Shown piece by piece: positions 1 to 8,315 of a stretch of DNA of 39,622 nucleotides. A program made the position numbers and the translations under genes. The DNA is from Gammaproteobacteria bacterium UBA7310 (GTDB lineage Bacteria; Pseudomonadota; Gammaproteobacteria; Pseudomonadales; Ketobacteraceae), in assembly GCA_002471665.1 (NCBI GenBank), contig DKQK01000015.1, forward strand, positions 1 through 39,622, given 5' to 3'. The notes under the pieces were generated by a model that did no database searches, was not told the DNA's origin, and saw only the letters and a list, made by a program, of their open reading frames with translations. Within the stretch, counting starts at the first letter, position 1. Each line of letters begins with the position of its first letter.

Positions 1-46
1 GTGCGCATTATCGGGGGAGGTGTCTCTGCCTTGTATCCACTGCCAG

Positions 47-394
47 TTACCTGGATTCCAGATACTCTTTGAGGGCAGCGGCATTGTTGAATCTGGCCTC
101 TTTAGAGCTGAACAACAGTGTTACCTGTTTATCTTTATAGTCAGCCAGAAACTCTGCGATCAAATTTTCGTTTGCCTTTAGCTCTTGAAAATACCTCGCC
201 TTAAACTCCGGCCACTTATCATGATCGTGGTTATACCATTTGCGTAATTCGGTTGATGGTGAAATCGCCTTTACCCAGGCATCGATATGGGCCTTGTCTT
301 TGGCCAGCCCTCTTGGCCACAGCCGATCCACCAGCACACGTGTGCCGTCACCCTGAGCGGCGGCATCATAAACCCGTTTCACCTTTATCTTCAT
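47..394 (-). CDS. DUF488 family protein (YeaO-like)
   Basis: A 115-residue cytosolic protein. The N-terminal pattern VKRVYD, then RVLVDRLWPRG at about residues 19-29, and the later WYNHDH and LLFSSKEARFNNA segments are typical of the DUF488/YeaO family. The length is normal for the family and the ORF is intact. The biochemical function of the family is not established, so no reaction is assigned. It starts at an ATG with a weak GAGAG upstream. It lies on the same strand as the GNAT gene but an 89-nt gap makes co-transcription uncertain. Family assignment is firm, role unknown. Confidence 0.85.
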   Translation of the reverse strand: MKIKVKRVYDAAAQGDGTRVLVDRLWPRGLAKDKAHIDAWVKAISPSTELRKWYNHDHDKWPEFKARYFQELKANENLIAEFLADYKDKQVTLLFSSKEARFNNAAALKEYLESR

Positions 395-483
395 GACGCT
401 CTCGTTTTACAAAGGATTGTTCGTTCATCGAGCATAAGAAACCCGGACAGCCCTGAATCTTGGATGCAGCGCACAGAGCGTTG

Positions 484-972
484 TTACAGTGCTGCGAGCG
501 GTCGGTGCATTAATACAGCTCCCGGGCCATAGGCGTCACTCAGCGTTTGCTCGGGAGCCGGGCTAAAACCTTGCTTAGCCCAAAAAGTTTGCGAATGTTG
601 CACGGCAACCAGTAGCGCGCTTTCAAACATCCGGACGCTGGTTTGATTGAATAAATGCTGGACCATCATCCTGCCCAGCCCCAATCCGGCGTGGGATGTG
701 GCCACCACCAGATCATGGATGAATAAATACTTTCCTTCACTTGTTTCAGCCAGGGGCTCAAACAGGTTGGGGGGCGCTATTGAATGCCAGGAATGGGCCA
801 GCAAATACGCAACCACTGCCTGCTCTTGCTCAAACACAAAACACAAATCCGGTGACGCCAGCCATTTACTTCTGAGCGTCTCTTTTGATTCGGGAGCAAT
901 ATCAGAATAGGCGGCGGCCTCCAGCTGGACAATTTGATCCCACCTATCCTCGGTTATCTCTTTAATTGACAC
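484..972 (-). CDS. GNAT family N-acetyltransferase
   Basis: A 162-residue acetyltransferase predicted to move an acetyl group from acetyl-CoA to an unknown amine. The acetyl-CoA pyrophosphate-binding motif A is seen as DLVVATSHAGLGLGRMMVQHL in the middle of the protein. It is followed by a beta-strand and a late WAKQGFSPAP segment, the usual motif B region of GNAT enzymes. I place the start at the GTG whose first base is 972, because GAGGTGG lies 5 nt upstream. A longer reading frame from a GTG at 1029 adds 19 residues but has no ribosome-binding site. Substrate cannot be predicted. It lies 93 nt downstream of dapD on the same strand. Confidence 0.8.
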   Translation of the reverse strand: MSIKEITEDRWDQIVQLEAAAYSDIAPESKETLRSKWLASPDLCFVFEQEQAVVAYLLAHSWHSIAPPNLFEPLAETSEGKYLFIHDLVVATSHAGLGLGRMMVQHLFNQTSVRMFESALLVAVQHSQTFWAKQGFSPAPEQTLSDAYGPGAVLMHRPLAAL

Positions 973-1065
973 GGCCACCTCAACGACGAAACACAGCCTC
1001 TGTTTAATAAAACACTCAACGGTTTGCACAGCAAAAAAGCGGAGTTCAACTGGAAGCAGTTTCTA

Positions 1066-1956
1066 CTAGTTGTTATGCAGATCCTGGTTTAATCCGCCCC
1101 ATTCCGTACCACCGGTTGGTAACACTTCAACGCATCCGGTTTGGCTGTTACGTCTGAAGAGCAGCCCGGATTGCCCTGATAATGTGCGTGCAGCCACCAC
1201 CTCGCCATCAGGCAGCCTGACTTTGGTTCCAGCCGTCACATACAACCCGGCTTCCACAACACAATCATTACCCAGGGATATACCAATACCGGAATTGGCA
1301 CCAAGCAAGCTGTTCTCGCCAATGGAGTTTACCTGCTTACCGCCGCCGGATAGCGTGCCCATTATGGAGGAACCTGCACCAACGTCCGAGTGATTGCCCA
1401 CAATGACGCCTGGCGTAATGCGGCCTTCCACCATGGACTCACCGAGCGTACCGGCATTAAAGTTTATGAATCCTTCATGCATCACCGTGGTGCCACTGGC
1501 GACATGAGCACCAAGGCGAACCCGGTCGGCGTCCGCAATTCTGACCCCATCCGGAATCACATAGTCTGACATACGTGGAAACTTATCTATGGAGGGCACC
1601 GAGAACGTATGAACTTCTTCAGCGATCAACTCCCTTAATGCTTCTACTCTTTCCGGTAACACCGGCCCCGCAGACGTCCAGGCAACATTGTTCAGCAAGC
1701 TGAACAGGCCCTGCAAATTCACTTCATTGGGTTTGACCTGGCATTCAGACAAAAGATGCAGACGTAAGTAGACGTCTTCCACCGTTGCCGGTGGTGCCTG
1801 CAAATCTCCGATTGGCACGGTTACAAACGCATCGTTCAGCACACCGTATTTCTTGGCCAGGCAATTTCGCGAAATGGCCCTGTTCGACCTCGGAAACCAG
1901 ACATCCACCACCCGGTTTGATTCAGCATCGATATATTTGTGCCCAATTCTTTCCAC
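1066..1956 (-). CDS. dapD: 2,3,4,5-tetrahydropyridine-2,6-dicarboxylate N-succinyltransferase
   Basis: A 296-residue acyltransferase of the diaminopimelate branch of lysine and peptidoglycan synthesis. It transfers succinyl from succinyl-CoA to tetrahydrodipicolinate in the cytosol. The C-terminal half holds a left-handed beta-helix with hexapeptide repeats. Diagnostic segments are EGFINFNAGTLGESMVEGR, VGAGSSIMGTLSGGGK and LLGANSGIGISLG followed by VEAGLYVTAGTKV. These match the form known from Pseudomonas and actinobacteria rather than the shorter E. coli form. It starts at a GTG preceded by GGAG 9 nt upstream. No other dap genes are present, which is common for this gene. Confidence 0.93.
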   Translation of the reverse strand: MERIGHKYIDAESNRVVDVWFPRSNRAISRNCLAKKYGVLNDAFVTVPIGDLQAPPATVEDVYLRLHLLSECQVKPNEVNLQGLFSLLNNVAWTSAGPVLPERVEALRELIAEEVHTFSVPSIDKFPRMSDYVIPDGVRIADADRVRLGAHVASGTTVMHEGFINFNAGTLGESMVEGRITPGVIVGNHSDVGAGSSIMGTLSGGGKQVNSIGENSLLGANSGIGISLGNDCVVEAGLYVTAGTKVRLPDGEVVAARTLSGQSGLLFRRNSQTGCVEVLPTGGTEWGGLNQDLHNN

Positions 1957-1990
1957 GTTCCCTGACTCCTCTACCTGTTTCTTCAGACAG

Positions 1991-2075
1991 AGGCTAGCCT
2001 ACAAGAATACGGCGCCGGTGACCATTCACCGGGGCCATTCACCGGGTCACCGGAGCTATTCAACAGGCTAGAACA
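1991..2075. repeat. Nested inverted repeats with a tandem 13-bp repeat
   Basis: The gap between dapD and the small protein gene holds an ordered structure. Outer arms CTAGCCT (1994-2000) and AGGCTAG (2065-2071) enclose inner arms CCGGTGACC (2015-2023) and GGTCACCGG (2045-2053). Between the inner arms CCATTCACCGGG occurs twice in tandem. It could form a cruciform or a branched RNA in the dapD leader, or be a REP-like element. No run of T follows on either strand, so it is not a standard terminator. Confidence 0.55.
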
Positions 2076-2124
2076 AGGTTACGTCAGCCAATAGCGCAGG
2101 GAACTGTTTTGGGCTGTGGGTCAA

Positions 2125-2439
2125 TCAGGCCTGTATCGGAGTCCCGGTAAACTTCAGTTTGGCCATGGCCACCTTGATAAACCCACTCATGTGATTATTG
2201 TCGTCCACGGTGGCGGTGTACTTCAGGGTCAGCTTCATGGGTTTGGTGGTTTTGCTTTTCCAGGTGAGGGTTTCACCGTCGAACTTGCCGTCTTCGATTT
2301 CCTGCACACCGTATTCTTCGCTGTTCATGGTGCCGGTGAGGGTTTCCCCGTCTGACTTTAAACTCACAATGCTTTTTTCTTCCTTACCGCCGGGGGCCTT
2401 TACCACAAAATCCCAGGTGCAATCGATCTGTTTGGACAT
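2125..2439 (-). CDS. Small beta-rich protein of unknown function
   Basis: A 104-residue protein with no signal peptide or membrane segment. The sequence alternates hydrophobic and polar residues and repeats a glycine-turn pattern (KSDGETLTGTM, then KFDGETLTWKS, then TVDDNNHMSGFIKV). This suggests a small antiparallel beta-barrel, possibly lipid binding, but that is inference. The start is well supported: AAGGAGAACAAC precedes the ATG. It is the last gene of the catabolic run, 35 nt after the nitroreductase gene, so it is probably co-transcribed. I do not recognise a named family with certainty. Confidence 0.7.
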   Translation of the reverse strand: MSKQIDCTWDFVVKAPGGKEEKSIVSLKSDGETLTGTMNSEEYGVQEIEDGKFDGETLTWKSKTTKPMKLTLKYTATVDDNNHMSGFIKVAMAKLKFTGTPIQA

Positions 2440-2474
2440 GGTTGTTCTCCTTGTTGAAAATAAACGACTTCTTG

Positions 2475-3164
2475 TTATAAATCATGGAACACGGTTGTCT
2501 CCGCCAACGGCGCGCGCCCCATTCGGGTGTTATTAATGGGATCAGCGGCATCCTCGTAGCCAAACGAGATACCGAACAACAACTTCTGACTGGCGTCCAC
2601 CTCCAATACCTCACGCACCGCATCGGCATGGAACCCCAGGGAGGTCTGCGGGCAGCTGGCCAGTCCGTGGGCGGTCAGGGCCAACATCAGGGTCTGGGCG
2701 TACATGCCTACATCGGCGGCTTCCCGCAGACCGAAATGCTCCGGCAAAAACAGGAACGCCACATGGGGCGCACCAAAGAAACTGTAGTTACGCAGGAACA
2801 CCGCCTGACGCTGCTCTTTATCTTTGCGCTCCAGGCCCACGGCAGCGTACATTTGATTGGCGGCATCGTACTGGCGCTGCTGATAGACGCCGTGGTACTT
2901 GGGCTCATAGGGGTAATCCAGGGTCATGCGGCCACGCAGGGTGTTCACCGGCAGGATATCGCGCAATCGTTCCAGTTTCTCGCCCCCCACCACATGGGTG
3001 GCCCAGGGTTGGGTATTGCAGTTGGAAGGGGCCCGTGCCGCCAGGCTGAAGATGTGTTCGATCTGCTCCCGCGCAACCGGCTGTTTGAGAAAACCGCGCA
3101 CCGAGCGGCGCTGGTTAACAACGGCGTCAAAGCATTCGGCCAGTGTGGCTTGTTCCAGATTCAT
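2475..3164 (-). CDS. Nitroreductase family flavoprotein
   Basis: A 229-residue FMN-dependent oxidoreductase of the nitroreductase fold. The FMN-phosphate contact region is RRSVRGF near the N-terminus, followed by ARAPSNCNTQPW. The C-terminal GYEDAADPINNTRMGR is the usual second conserved stretch. Physiological substrates of this family are often not nitro compounds; enone or quinone reduction would fit a catabolic island, but this is inference. I choose the ATG at 3164 because AGGGGGA lies 6 nt upstream; an in-frame TTG 21 nt earlier has no such site. It follows the metallo-hydrolase gene by 27 nt. Confidence 0.85.
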   Translation of the reverse strand: MNLEQATLAECFDAVVNQRRSVRGFLKQPVAREQIEHIFSLAARAPSNCNTQPWATHVVGGEKLERLRDILPVNTLRGRMTLDYPYEPKYHGVYQQRQYDAANQMYAAVGLERKDKEQRQAVFLRNYSFFGAPHVAFLFLPEHFGLREAADVGMYAQTLMLALTAHGLASCPQTSLGFHADAVREVLEVDASQKLLFGISFGYEDAADPINNTRMGRAPLAETTVFHDL

Positions 3165-3191
3165 GATGTTCCCCCTGAGTGACAAGTAAGA

Positions 3192-4223
3192 TCAAGAAGG
3201 CTCATAGTAATACATATGACCGACCAGTTCTCGCTTCGCCCGCCCCTGCTGCAACAGATAATGCAGATGCGCCACCACCTCCCCCACCGCCAGGAAATTC
3301 TGGAATGAATCCAATGGTTTATTGAATAGCTCACGGGTAATTTGCTGGGCGGTTTTGGGTTCCTGCAATAATCCCAAAAGGGCACTCAGGCGCTCCTGGT
3401 GATGATCGACCACCGCCTGCAGGCGGGCATGCAAGCCATAGAACGGCAGTTGATGGGCCGGCAACACCAGGACGGAATCCGGTACCCGCGCCGCCATGGT
3501 GGCATGGGCCTCGATCCAGTCCTGAAGAGGATTGTCCGCCGGCTGGCTGGGGGACACGCTCACGTTGGAGGTGATTTTCGGCAACACTTGATCGCCGGAA
3601 ATCAGGATATTCTGCTCCCGGCAGTACAGGCACAGGTGTTCCGGTGCATGGCCGCGGGTGGTAATGGCCTCCCACTGCTGGCAACCAATCTGAATACGAT
3701 CCCCGTCCTTAAGACGATGAAAGGCGGCAGGCACTGCGGAGACCAGATGATTGTAATCCTGGTTGGCCAGCAACGCCTTGCGATCCGTTTCAGAAATGCC
3801 GGTTTGATCGAAATACCGTTGTACTTCCCAGTAAGGTTGTTGCGGCGGCGCGGTGTTGAAAGCACGGGTGTAGAAATACTCGGTTTCGGTGGTGTACAGC
3901 GGCACCTGAAGAGTATCGCAAAGCCAGCCCGCCAGCCCCACATGATCCGGATGATGATGGGTGACGATGACCCGGGTAATGGGATCACCCTCCAACTGGC
4001 TTTCGATTACATCCAACCATTGCTGTTTGGCGGCGTCGCCATTCATACCGGTATCCAGTATGCACCAGCCCTGCTCCCCTGCGGCATTCTGATCCCGCAG
4101 CAGATAGCAGTTGATGTGGTTCAAAGACAGGGGCAATGGGGAGCGCAGCCATTTGATATCCGGTGTTATGGATACGGTTTGCCCCGCTCCCGGAGGCTGC
4201 TGGAATGGATAGCGCAGACTCAT
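3192..4223 (-). CDS. MBL-fold metallo-hydrolase
   Basis: A 343-residue metallo-beta-lactamase-fold hydrolase. The metal-binding signature HHHPDH is at residues 89-94, inside VTHHHPDHVGLAGW. Further ligands are probably H in TRGHAPEHLCLY and D in ISGDQVLPKI, as in glyoxalase-II-like enzymes. The C-terminal part is a winged-helix-like tail of the kind seen in LACTB2-type proteins. Its start overlaps the stop of the upstream dehydrogenase by 4 nt (ATGA), so the two are translated together. In this setting it may be an acyl-CoA or lactone hydrolase; the substrate is not visible from the sequence. Confidence 0.85.
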   Translation of the reverse strand: MSLRYPFQQPPGAGQTVSITPDIKWLRSPLPLSLNHINCYLLRDQNAAGEQGWCILDTGMNGDAAKQQWLDVIESQLEGDPITRVIVTHHHPDHVGLAGWLCDTLQVPLYTTETEYFYTRAFNTAPPQQPYWEVQRYFDQTGISETDRKALLANQDYNHLVSAVPAAFHRLKDGDRIQIGCQQWEAITTRGHAPEHLCLYCREQNILISGDQVLPKITSNVSVSPSQPADNPLQDWIEAHATMAARVPDSVLVLPAHQLPFYGLHARLQAVVDHHQERLSALLGLLQEPKTAQQITRELFNKPLDSFQNFLAVGEVVAHLHYLLQQGRAKRELVGHMYYYEPS

Positions 4224-5365
4224 AACCGCTTCGCCACTTCGCTGTACATCACTTCGGTGGCACCGCCGCCAATGGTGAGTACGCGGGCATCGCGATACAT
4301 ACGTTCAATCACGCTCTCTTCCATAAAGCCCATGCCGCCGTGCAGCTGTACACATTCGTACATGACCTGATTGGCCACTTCGCAGGCCCAGGCCTTGAGG
4401 CCGGAGACCTCCTTAATGCAATCTGCACCCTGCGCATCCAGCCAGGCCACGTAGTACAGATAATTGCGCGCCGCATCCACCTGGGTCTGGGCCTGGGCCA
4501 GTTTCATGCGCACCACATCCTTGTCAAACAGACGGCCACCAAAGGCCTGCCGTTGCTTGACGGTTTCAATGGTGAGATCCAGCGCTTTCTGCGCTTCCCC
4601 CACCCCCATGGCCGCCAGCATAATACGTTCGTGCTGAAAGTTTTTCATCACCGCATAGAAGCCCTGGTTTTCAGCACCCAGCAGGTTGGCAGCCGGTACA
4701 CGCACATCATCAAAGAACAGTTCGGCGGTATCGGAACTGCGCCAGCCGTGTTTTTTCAGCGAGCGCCCCACGCTGAACCCGGGGCTGCCCTTTTCCACCA
4801 TGAACATGGAAATTCCGCGGGAACCTTTGGCGCCGGGATCGGTTTTCGCGGCCACAAAATAAAGATCAGCGTGCACACCGTTGGTGATGAAGAGTTTGCT
4901 GCCGTTGATGATCCAGTCATCACCCTGGCGCTGGGCCCGGGTTTTGATGCCCGCCACATCAGAACCGGCGGCCGCTTCGGTAACACAAACAGCGGTGATG
5001 CATTTGCCTTGAATAATATCCGGCAGATAACGCTGCTTTTGTTCGGCGCTGCCTGCCAGCGCCAGGTGGGGCGATGCCATGTTGGTGTGCACCAGGGCAG
5101 TGATGGTGACCCCGGCATAGCTGCTGCGGCCCAACTCTTCTGCCAGCACGGTGGCGGCGCGTACATCCAGGCCACTGCCGCCATAGGCGGTTTCATGGGT
5201 TAACCCCAGAAAGCCCAGTTCACCCATTTTCAGCAACAGCGCCCGGGGCACGCAGCCATCCTGTTCCCAGGCGTCGCCATTGGGTACGATTTCTTTTTCC
5301 ACGAAGCGGCGTACCTGCTCCCGCAACAGTTGGTGTTCTTCCTGAAAATAGGGATTCAGCTGCAT
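4220..5365 (-). CDS. Acyl-CoA dehydrogenase, isovaleryl/citronellyl-CoA type
   Basis: A 381-residue FAD enzyme that introduces an alpha-beta double bond into an acyl-CoA. The signatures CVTEAAAGSDVAGI (about 127-140) and the C-terminal QLHGGMGFMEES are typical. The usual catalytic Glu near the C-terminus (MCAD position 376) is replaced by Gly in TIGGGATEV (Gly367). A Glu sits at residue 246 in FQHERIML, aligning with Glu254 of isovaleryl-CoA dehydrogenase. This places it with the isovaleryl/citronellyl-CoA group that acts on branched acyl-CoAs. It lies 3 nt after the carboxylase alpha gene. Together with the carboxylase and hydratase it gives a Liu- or Atu-like core. Confidence 0.9.
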   Translation of the reverse strand: MQLNPYFQEEHQLLREQVRRFVEKEIVPNGDAWEQDGCVPRALLLKMGELGFLGLTHETAYGGSGLDVRAATVLAEELGRSSYAGVTITALVHTNMASPHLALAGSAEQKQRYLPDIIQGKCITAVCVTEAAAGSDVAGIKTRAQRQGDDWIINGSKLFITNGVHADLYFVAAKTDPGAKGSRGISMFMVEKGSPGFSVGRSLKKHGWRSSDTAELFFDDVRVPAANLLGAENQGFYAVMKNFQHERIMLAAMGVGEAQKALDLTIETVKQRQAFGGRLFDKDVVRMKLAQAQTQVDAARNYLYYVAWLDAQGADCIKEVSGLKAWACEVANQVMYECVQLHGGMGFMEESVIERMYRDARVLTIGGGATEVMYSEVAKRL

Positions 5366-5368
5366 GTT

Positions 5369-7408
5369 TCAGGCTTCCGCTTCTATGCTAATGAGTAAGG
5401 CGCCGTCTTCTACTTTGTCGCCAGCGGCCACCATCACCTGATCCACGATGCCGGTAACCGGGCACGGCAAATTGTGAATCAGTTTCATGGCTTCCATCAC
5501 CGCAGCAATATCACCCGCCTGCACACGATCCCCCGGCTTCACCAATACATCGGTGACCAGCCCCGGCATGGCGGCACGCACTTCGTTGCCGGCCTGTTTG
5601 GCGGCCGCAGCCGCTCCCAACTGACTTTCTTCCAAGCCGATAAAATGATAACTGCGGCGCAGGCGGGGTGAACTCAGTGCCACCTGCTGCCCCTGAATCA
5701 CGATGTCCAGATTACGGTGGGTGCCTTCCAGCTCCACCCGCCATTGGCCGCCTGTTTGCTGCGGCGCATACAGGTATATGGGAAAAGTGGTGGTTTCACC
5801 TGCGCCTTTCTCTGTCGGCAGCAGCGACACCCGATACTCGCCGTGGCGCCCCTGGATGCTGATTTCCTGCAATCCCCCGGCGCCGTTCAACCACAACCGG
5901 CTGTTGGCCGGGGTTCCACAGGGTTGCGTCAAACGCCAGCCACCCATGGCCTGCCAGGGGCTGCCGTTGAGCGGCGCCCCGTTACGGGCGGATTCCTGCT
6001 GCATGGCGTAGGCCGCCGCCGCAATGGCGGTGTGCATGGCCTCGCCCCAGGGCTGCCAACCATCGGGAAACTGCCGGCTTAGATACTGGGTAGTGAGTTC
6101 CTGATGGAACGCCGGCCGGGTGATGATGCTGGTGAGAAATTCCTGATTGGTCTTCACACCACCGATGGCAAAATGGTTCAGCCCCTGTAACAGGCGCTGG
6201 GCCGCCAACCCCCGACTACTGCCATGGGCAATAATCTTGGCCACCATGGAATCGTAAAACGGTGTAATCTCCGATCCCTGCGCCACGCCGCTGTCAATGC
6301 GCAGACCTTCTCCGTTAGGCTCACGGTACAGAGTAACGGTACCGGTCTCGGGCAGGTAATCATTGGCCGGATCCTCGGCGTTGATTCGTGCCTCGATGGC
6401 ATGGCCGGTGGCGTGCACATCGGCCTGGCTCCACAGCAGGGCTTCGCCCCTGGCCACCCGGATCTGCCACTCCACCAGATCAATTCCGGTCACCATTTCG
6501 GTGGTGGGATGCTCCACCTGCAGGCGGGTATTCATTTCCAGGAAATACGCTTCGCGGCTGTCCGCATCCAGAATAAATTCCACCGTGCCGGCACCCTGAT
6601 AATTCAGATGTTGACCCAGGCGGACCGCACAATCGAACAATTGTTGCCGCACGGCATCATCCAAATGGCTCACCGGCGCCTCTTCGATGACTTTCTGATA
6701 GTTGCGTTGAATGGAGCATTCGCGATCCAGCAGATGCAATACCCTGCCCTGGCAATCCCCCAGCAGTTGCACTTCAATATGGCGCGGACGTACGATGTAT
6801 TTTTCCAGCAGTACGCGATCGTCGCCAAACGCATTGAGGGCTTCCTGCCGCGCCTGCTTCAAAGCACTTTCAAATTCCGCCGCCGCATGCACAATGCGCA
6901 TGCCTTTACCACCGCCGCCGGCGCTGGCTTTGATCAACAGCGGAAACCCGATGCGATTGCCCTCATTGAGCAGGGTATCCTGATCCTGTGCCTCGCCGTT
7001 GTAACCCGGTACCGTGGGGATATCCAAAGATTGGGCGATGGCCTTGGCCTCAATTTTCGAGCCCATGGCGGCGATGCTTTCCACGCTGGGCCCGACAAAA
7101 ATAATGTCATGCTGTTGGCACAGGGAGATCAGCGCGGTACTTTCTGATAAAAAGCCATAGCCTGGATGAATGGCATCGGCACTGATCTTCTGTGCTGCTG
7201 CCACAATGGCGTCGGCATTCAGGTAACTTGCGCTGGCGGCAGCGCCACCGATGTGCACGGCCATGTCCGCCTGCAGCACGTGCTGACTGTGGCGATCGGC
7301 GTCGGAAAACACCGCCACGGATTCTATTCCCAGCCGTTTACAGGCACGAATCACACGGCAGGCGATCTCGCCCCGGTTGGCAATCAGCAGACGCTTGATG
7401 GCTTTCAT
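5369..7408 (-). CDS. Biotin-dependent acyl-CoA carboxylase alpha subunit
   Basis: A 679-residue subunit carrying biotin carboxylase (about 1-450), a middle BT-type beta domain and a C-terminal biotinyl domain. It uses ATP and bicarbonate to carboxylate biotin. Visible motifs are the N-terminal LIANRGEIACRVIRA, the ATP-grasp glycine loop SAGGGGKGMRIV and EMNTRLQVEHPTTEMVTG. The biotin-attachment site is VMEAMKLIHNL, with the modified Lys at about residue 642. The start at 7408 shares an ATGA overlap with the upstream hydratase stop and has GGAGG 5 nt before it. Domain order fits the methylcrotonyl-, geranyl- and other acyl-CoA carboxylases; the beta subunit sets the substrate. Confidence 0.92.
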   Translation of the reverse strand: MKAIKRLLIANRGEIACRVIRACKRLGIESVAVFSDADRHSQHVLQADMAVHIGGAAASASYLNADAIVAAAQKISADAIHPGYGFLSESTALISLCQQHDIIFVGPSVESIAAMGSKIEAKAIAQSLDIPTVPGYNGEAQDQDTLLNEGNRIGFPLLIKASAGGGGKGMRIVHAAAEFESALKQARQEALNAFGDDRVLLEKYIVRPRHIEVQLLGDCQGRVLHLLDRECSIQRNYQKVIEEAPVSHLDDAVRQQLFDCAVRLGQHLNYQGAGTVEFILDADSREAYFLEMNTRLQVEHPTTEMVTGIDLVEWQIRVARGEALLWSQADVHATGHAIEARINAEDPANDYLPETGTVTLYREPNGEGLRIDSGVAQGSEITPFYDSMVAKIIAHGSSRGLAAQRLLQGLNHFAIGGVKTNQEFLTSIITRPAFHQELTTQYLSRQFPDGWQPWGEAMHTAIAAAAYAMQQESARNGAPLNGSPWQAMGGWRLTQPCGTPANSRLWLNGAGGLQEISIQGRHGEYRVSLLPTEKGAGETTTFPIYLYAPQQTGGQWRVELEGTHRNLDIVIQGQQVALSSPRLRRSYHFIGLEESQLGAAAAAKQAGNEVRAAMPGLVTDVLVKPGDRVQAGDIAAVMEAMKLIHNLPCPVTGIVDQVMVAAGDKVEDGALLISIEAEA

Positions 7409-8193
7409 TTCTGCCTCCAACTGGGAGTTTCCTTATTGAAAAAACAATGAATGCCCTCCTGGCCTTCTGCCGATTCCCAGGTATCGGCCAGCAGATTGGC
7501 GGTGTAAATCAGGTTGGTATCGGTATCATGGCTGTCCACATAAAAAATCAGCTTCTTGGTGGCGGCGATGGCGCCAGGGCCGCACTGCAACAGGTATTTG
7601 AGTTCTTCTTCCACTGCATGGTCCAGCTCAGCGTCGGGCACCACTTCATCCACCAGATTCAGCTCCCGGGCTTTGGCGGCGGTCAGCGGGCGGGCGTTGA
7701 GGAACGTGCGCCGGGCATTCGCCCGCCCCATCTTTGCCACCACAAACGTTGATATGTTGGCGGGGGTTAATCCCAGGCGTACTTCGGTCAGGGCAAAGTT
7801 GGCCGACTCTACGGCAATGGTGATATCGCACACCGACATCATGCCGGTGCCGCCACCATAGGCCTGGCCATTTATACGACCGATCAGGGGTTTGGACAGC
7901 TCGTTCAGGGTGCGCAGCATGCGCGCCAGGCGGGCACTGTCCTCCACCCGTTCGGCGCGACTGGCGTCAAAGATACCCTGCATCCATTTCAGGTCGCCAC
8001 CGGCGCAGAACGACTCGCCTGCACCGGTCAGCACAACGGCGCGAACCGCGGGGTTGTTATCCAGTTCAATGGCCGCGTCCGTTACCTCACGAATCAGCTC
8101 ATCGTTCATGGCGTTGTGACGTTGGGGGCGATTCAATAACAGGGTCGCGACGCCGCGCTCATCGATGCTGACCCGGATGGTGTTGTAATTCAT
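7405..8193 (-). CDS. Enoyl-CoA hydratase, LiuC/AtuE-like
   Basis: A 262-residue crotonase. LNRPQRHNAM, the oxyanion-loop segment FCAGGDLKWM and the stretch AYGGGTGMMSVCDITIA then FALTEVRLGLTPANIS are present. The second form of catalytic Glu (in LTEVRLG) is kept, while the first is replaced by Gly in GGGTGMM. This pattern is normal for bacterial 3-methylglutaconyl-CoA and isohexenylglutaconyl-CoA hydratases. It therefore probably hydrates the product of the adjacent carboxylase. The start is the ATG at 8193; an in-frame GTG at 8205 is possible. It sits between the beta and alpha carboxylase genes, as in liu operons. Confidence 0.86.
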   Translation of the reverse strand: MNYNTIRVSIDERGVATLLLNRPQRHNAMNDELIREVTDAAIELDNNPAVRAVVLTGAGESFCAGGDLKWMQGIFDASRAERVEDSARLARMLRTLNELSKPLIGRINGQAYGGGTGMMSVCDITIAVESANFALTEVRLGLTPANISTFVVAKMGRANARRTFLNARPLTAAKARELNLVDEVVPDAELDHAVEEELKYLLQCGPGAIAATKKLIFYVDSHDTDTNLIYTANLLADTWESAEGQEGIHCFFNKETPSWRQK

Positions 8194-8315
8194 GGTTTTA
8201 CTCACTTGCTCTCAGTTTGGAGTCCGGCGCCGGCAGACAGCGTGCCTGGGGACCACTGCCTGGCATCCCGCAACACACCGCACACCGAATCCTCAGCGCC
8301 ATTTTCTAAATTCAT

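Noticed and set aside
1..46. Start of the window as a possible gene or terminator
   Set aside because: Too short to judge; no hairpin with a T run and no coding signal is visible.
3399..4370. A 323-codon plus-strand open frame opposite the metallo-hydrolase gene
   Set aside because: The minus strand holds the HHHPDH metallo-hydrolase; the plus-strand product has no motif and shows mirror-frame composition.
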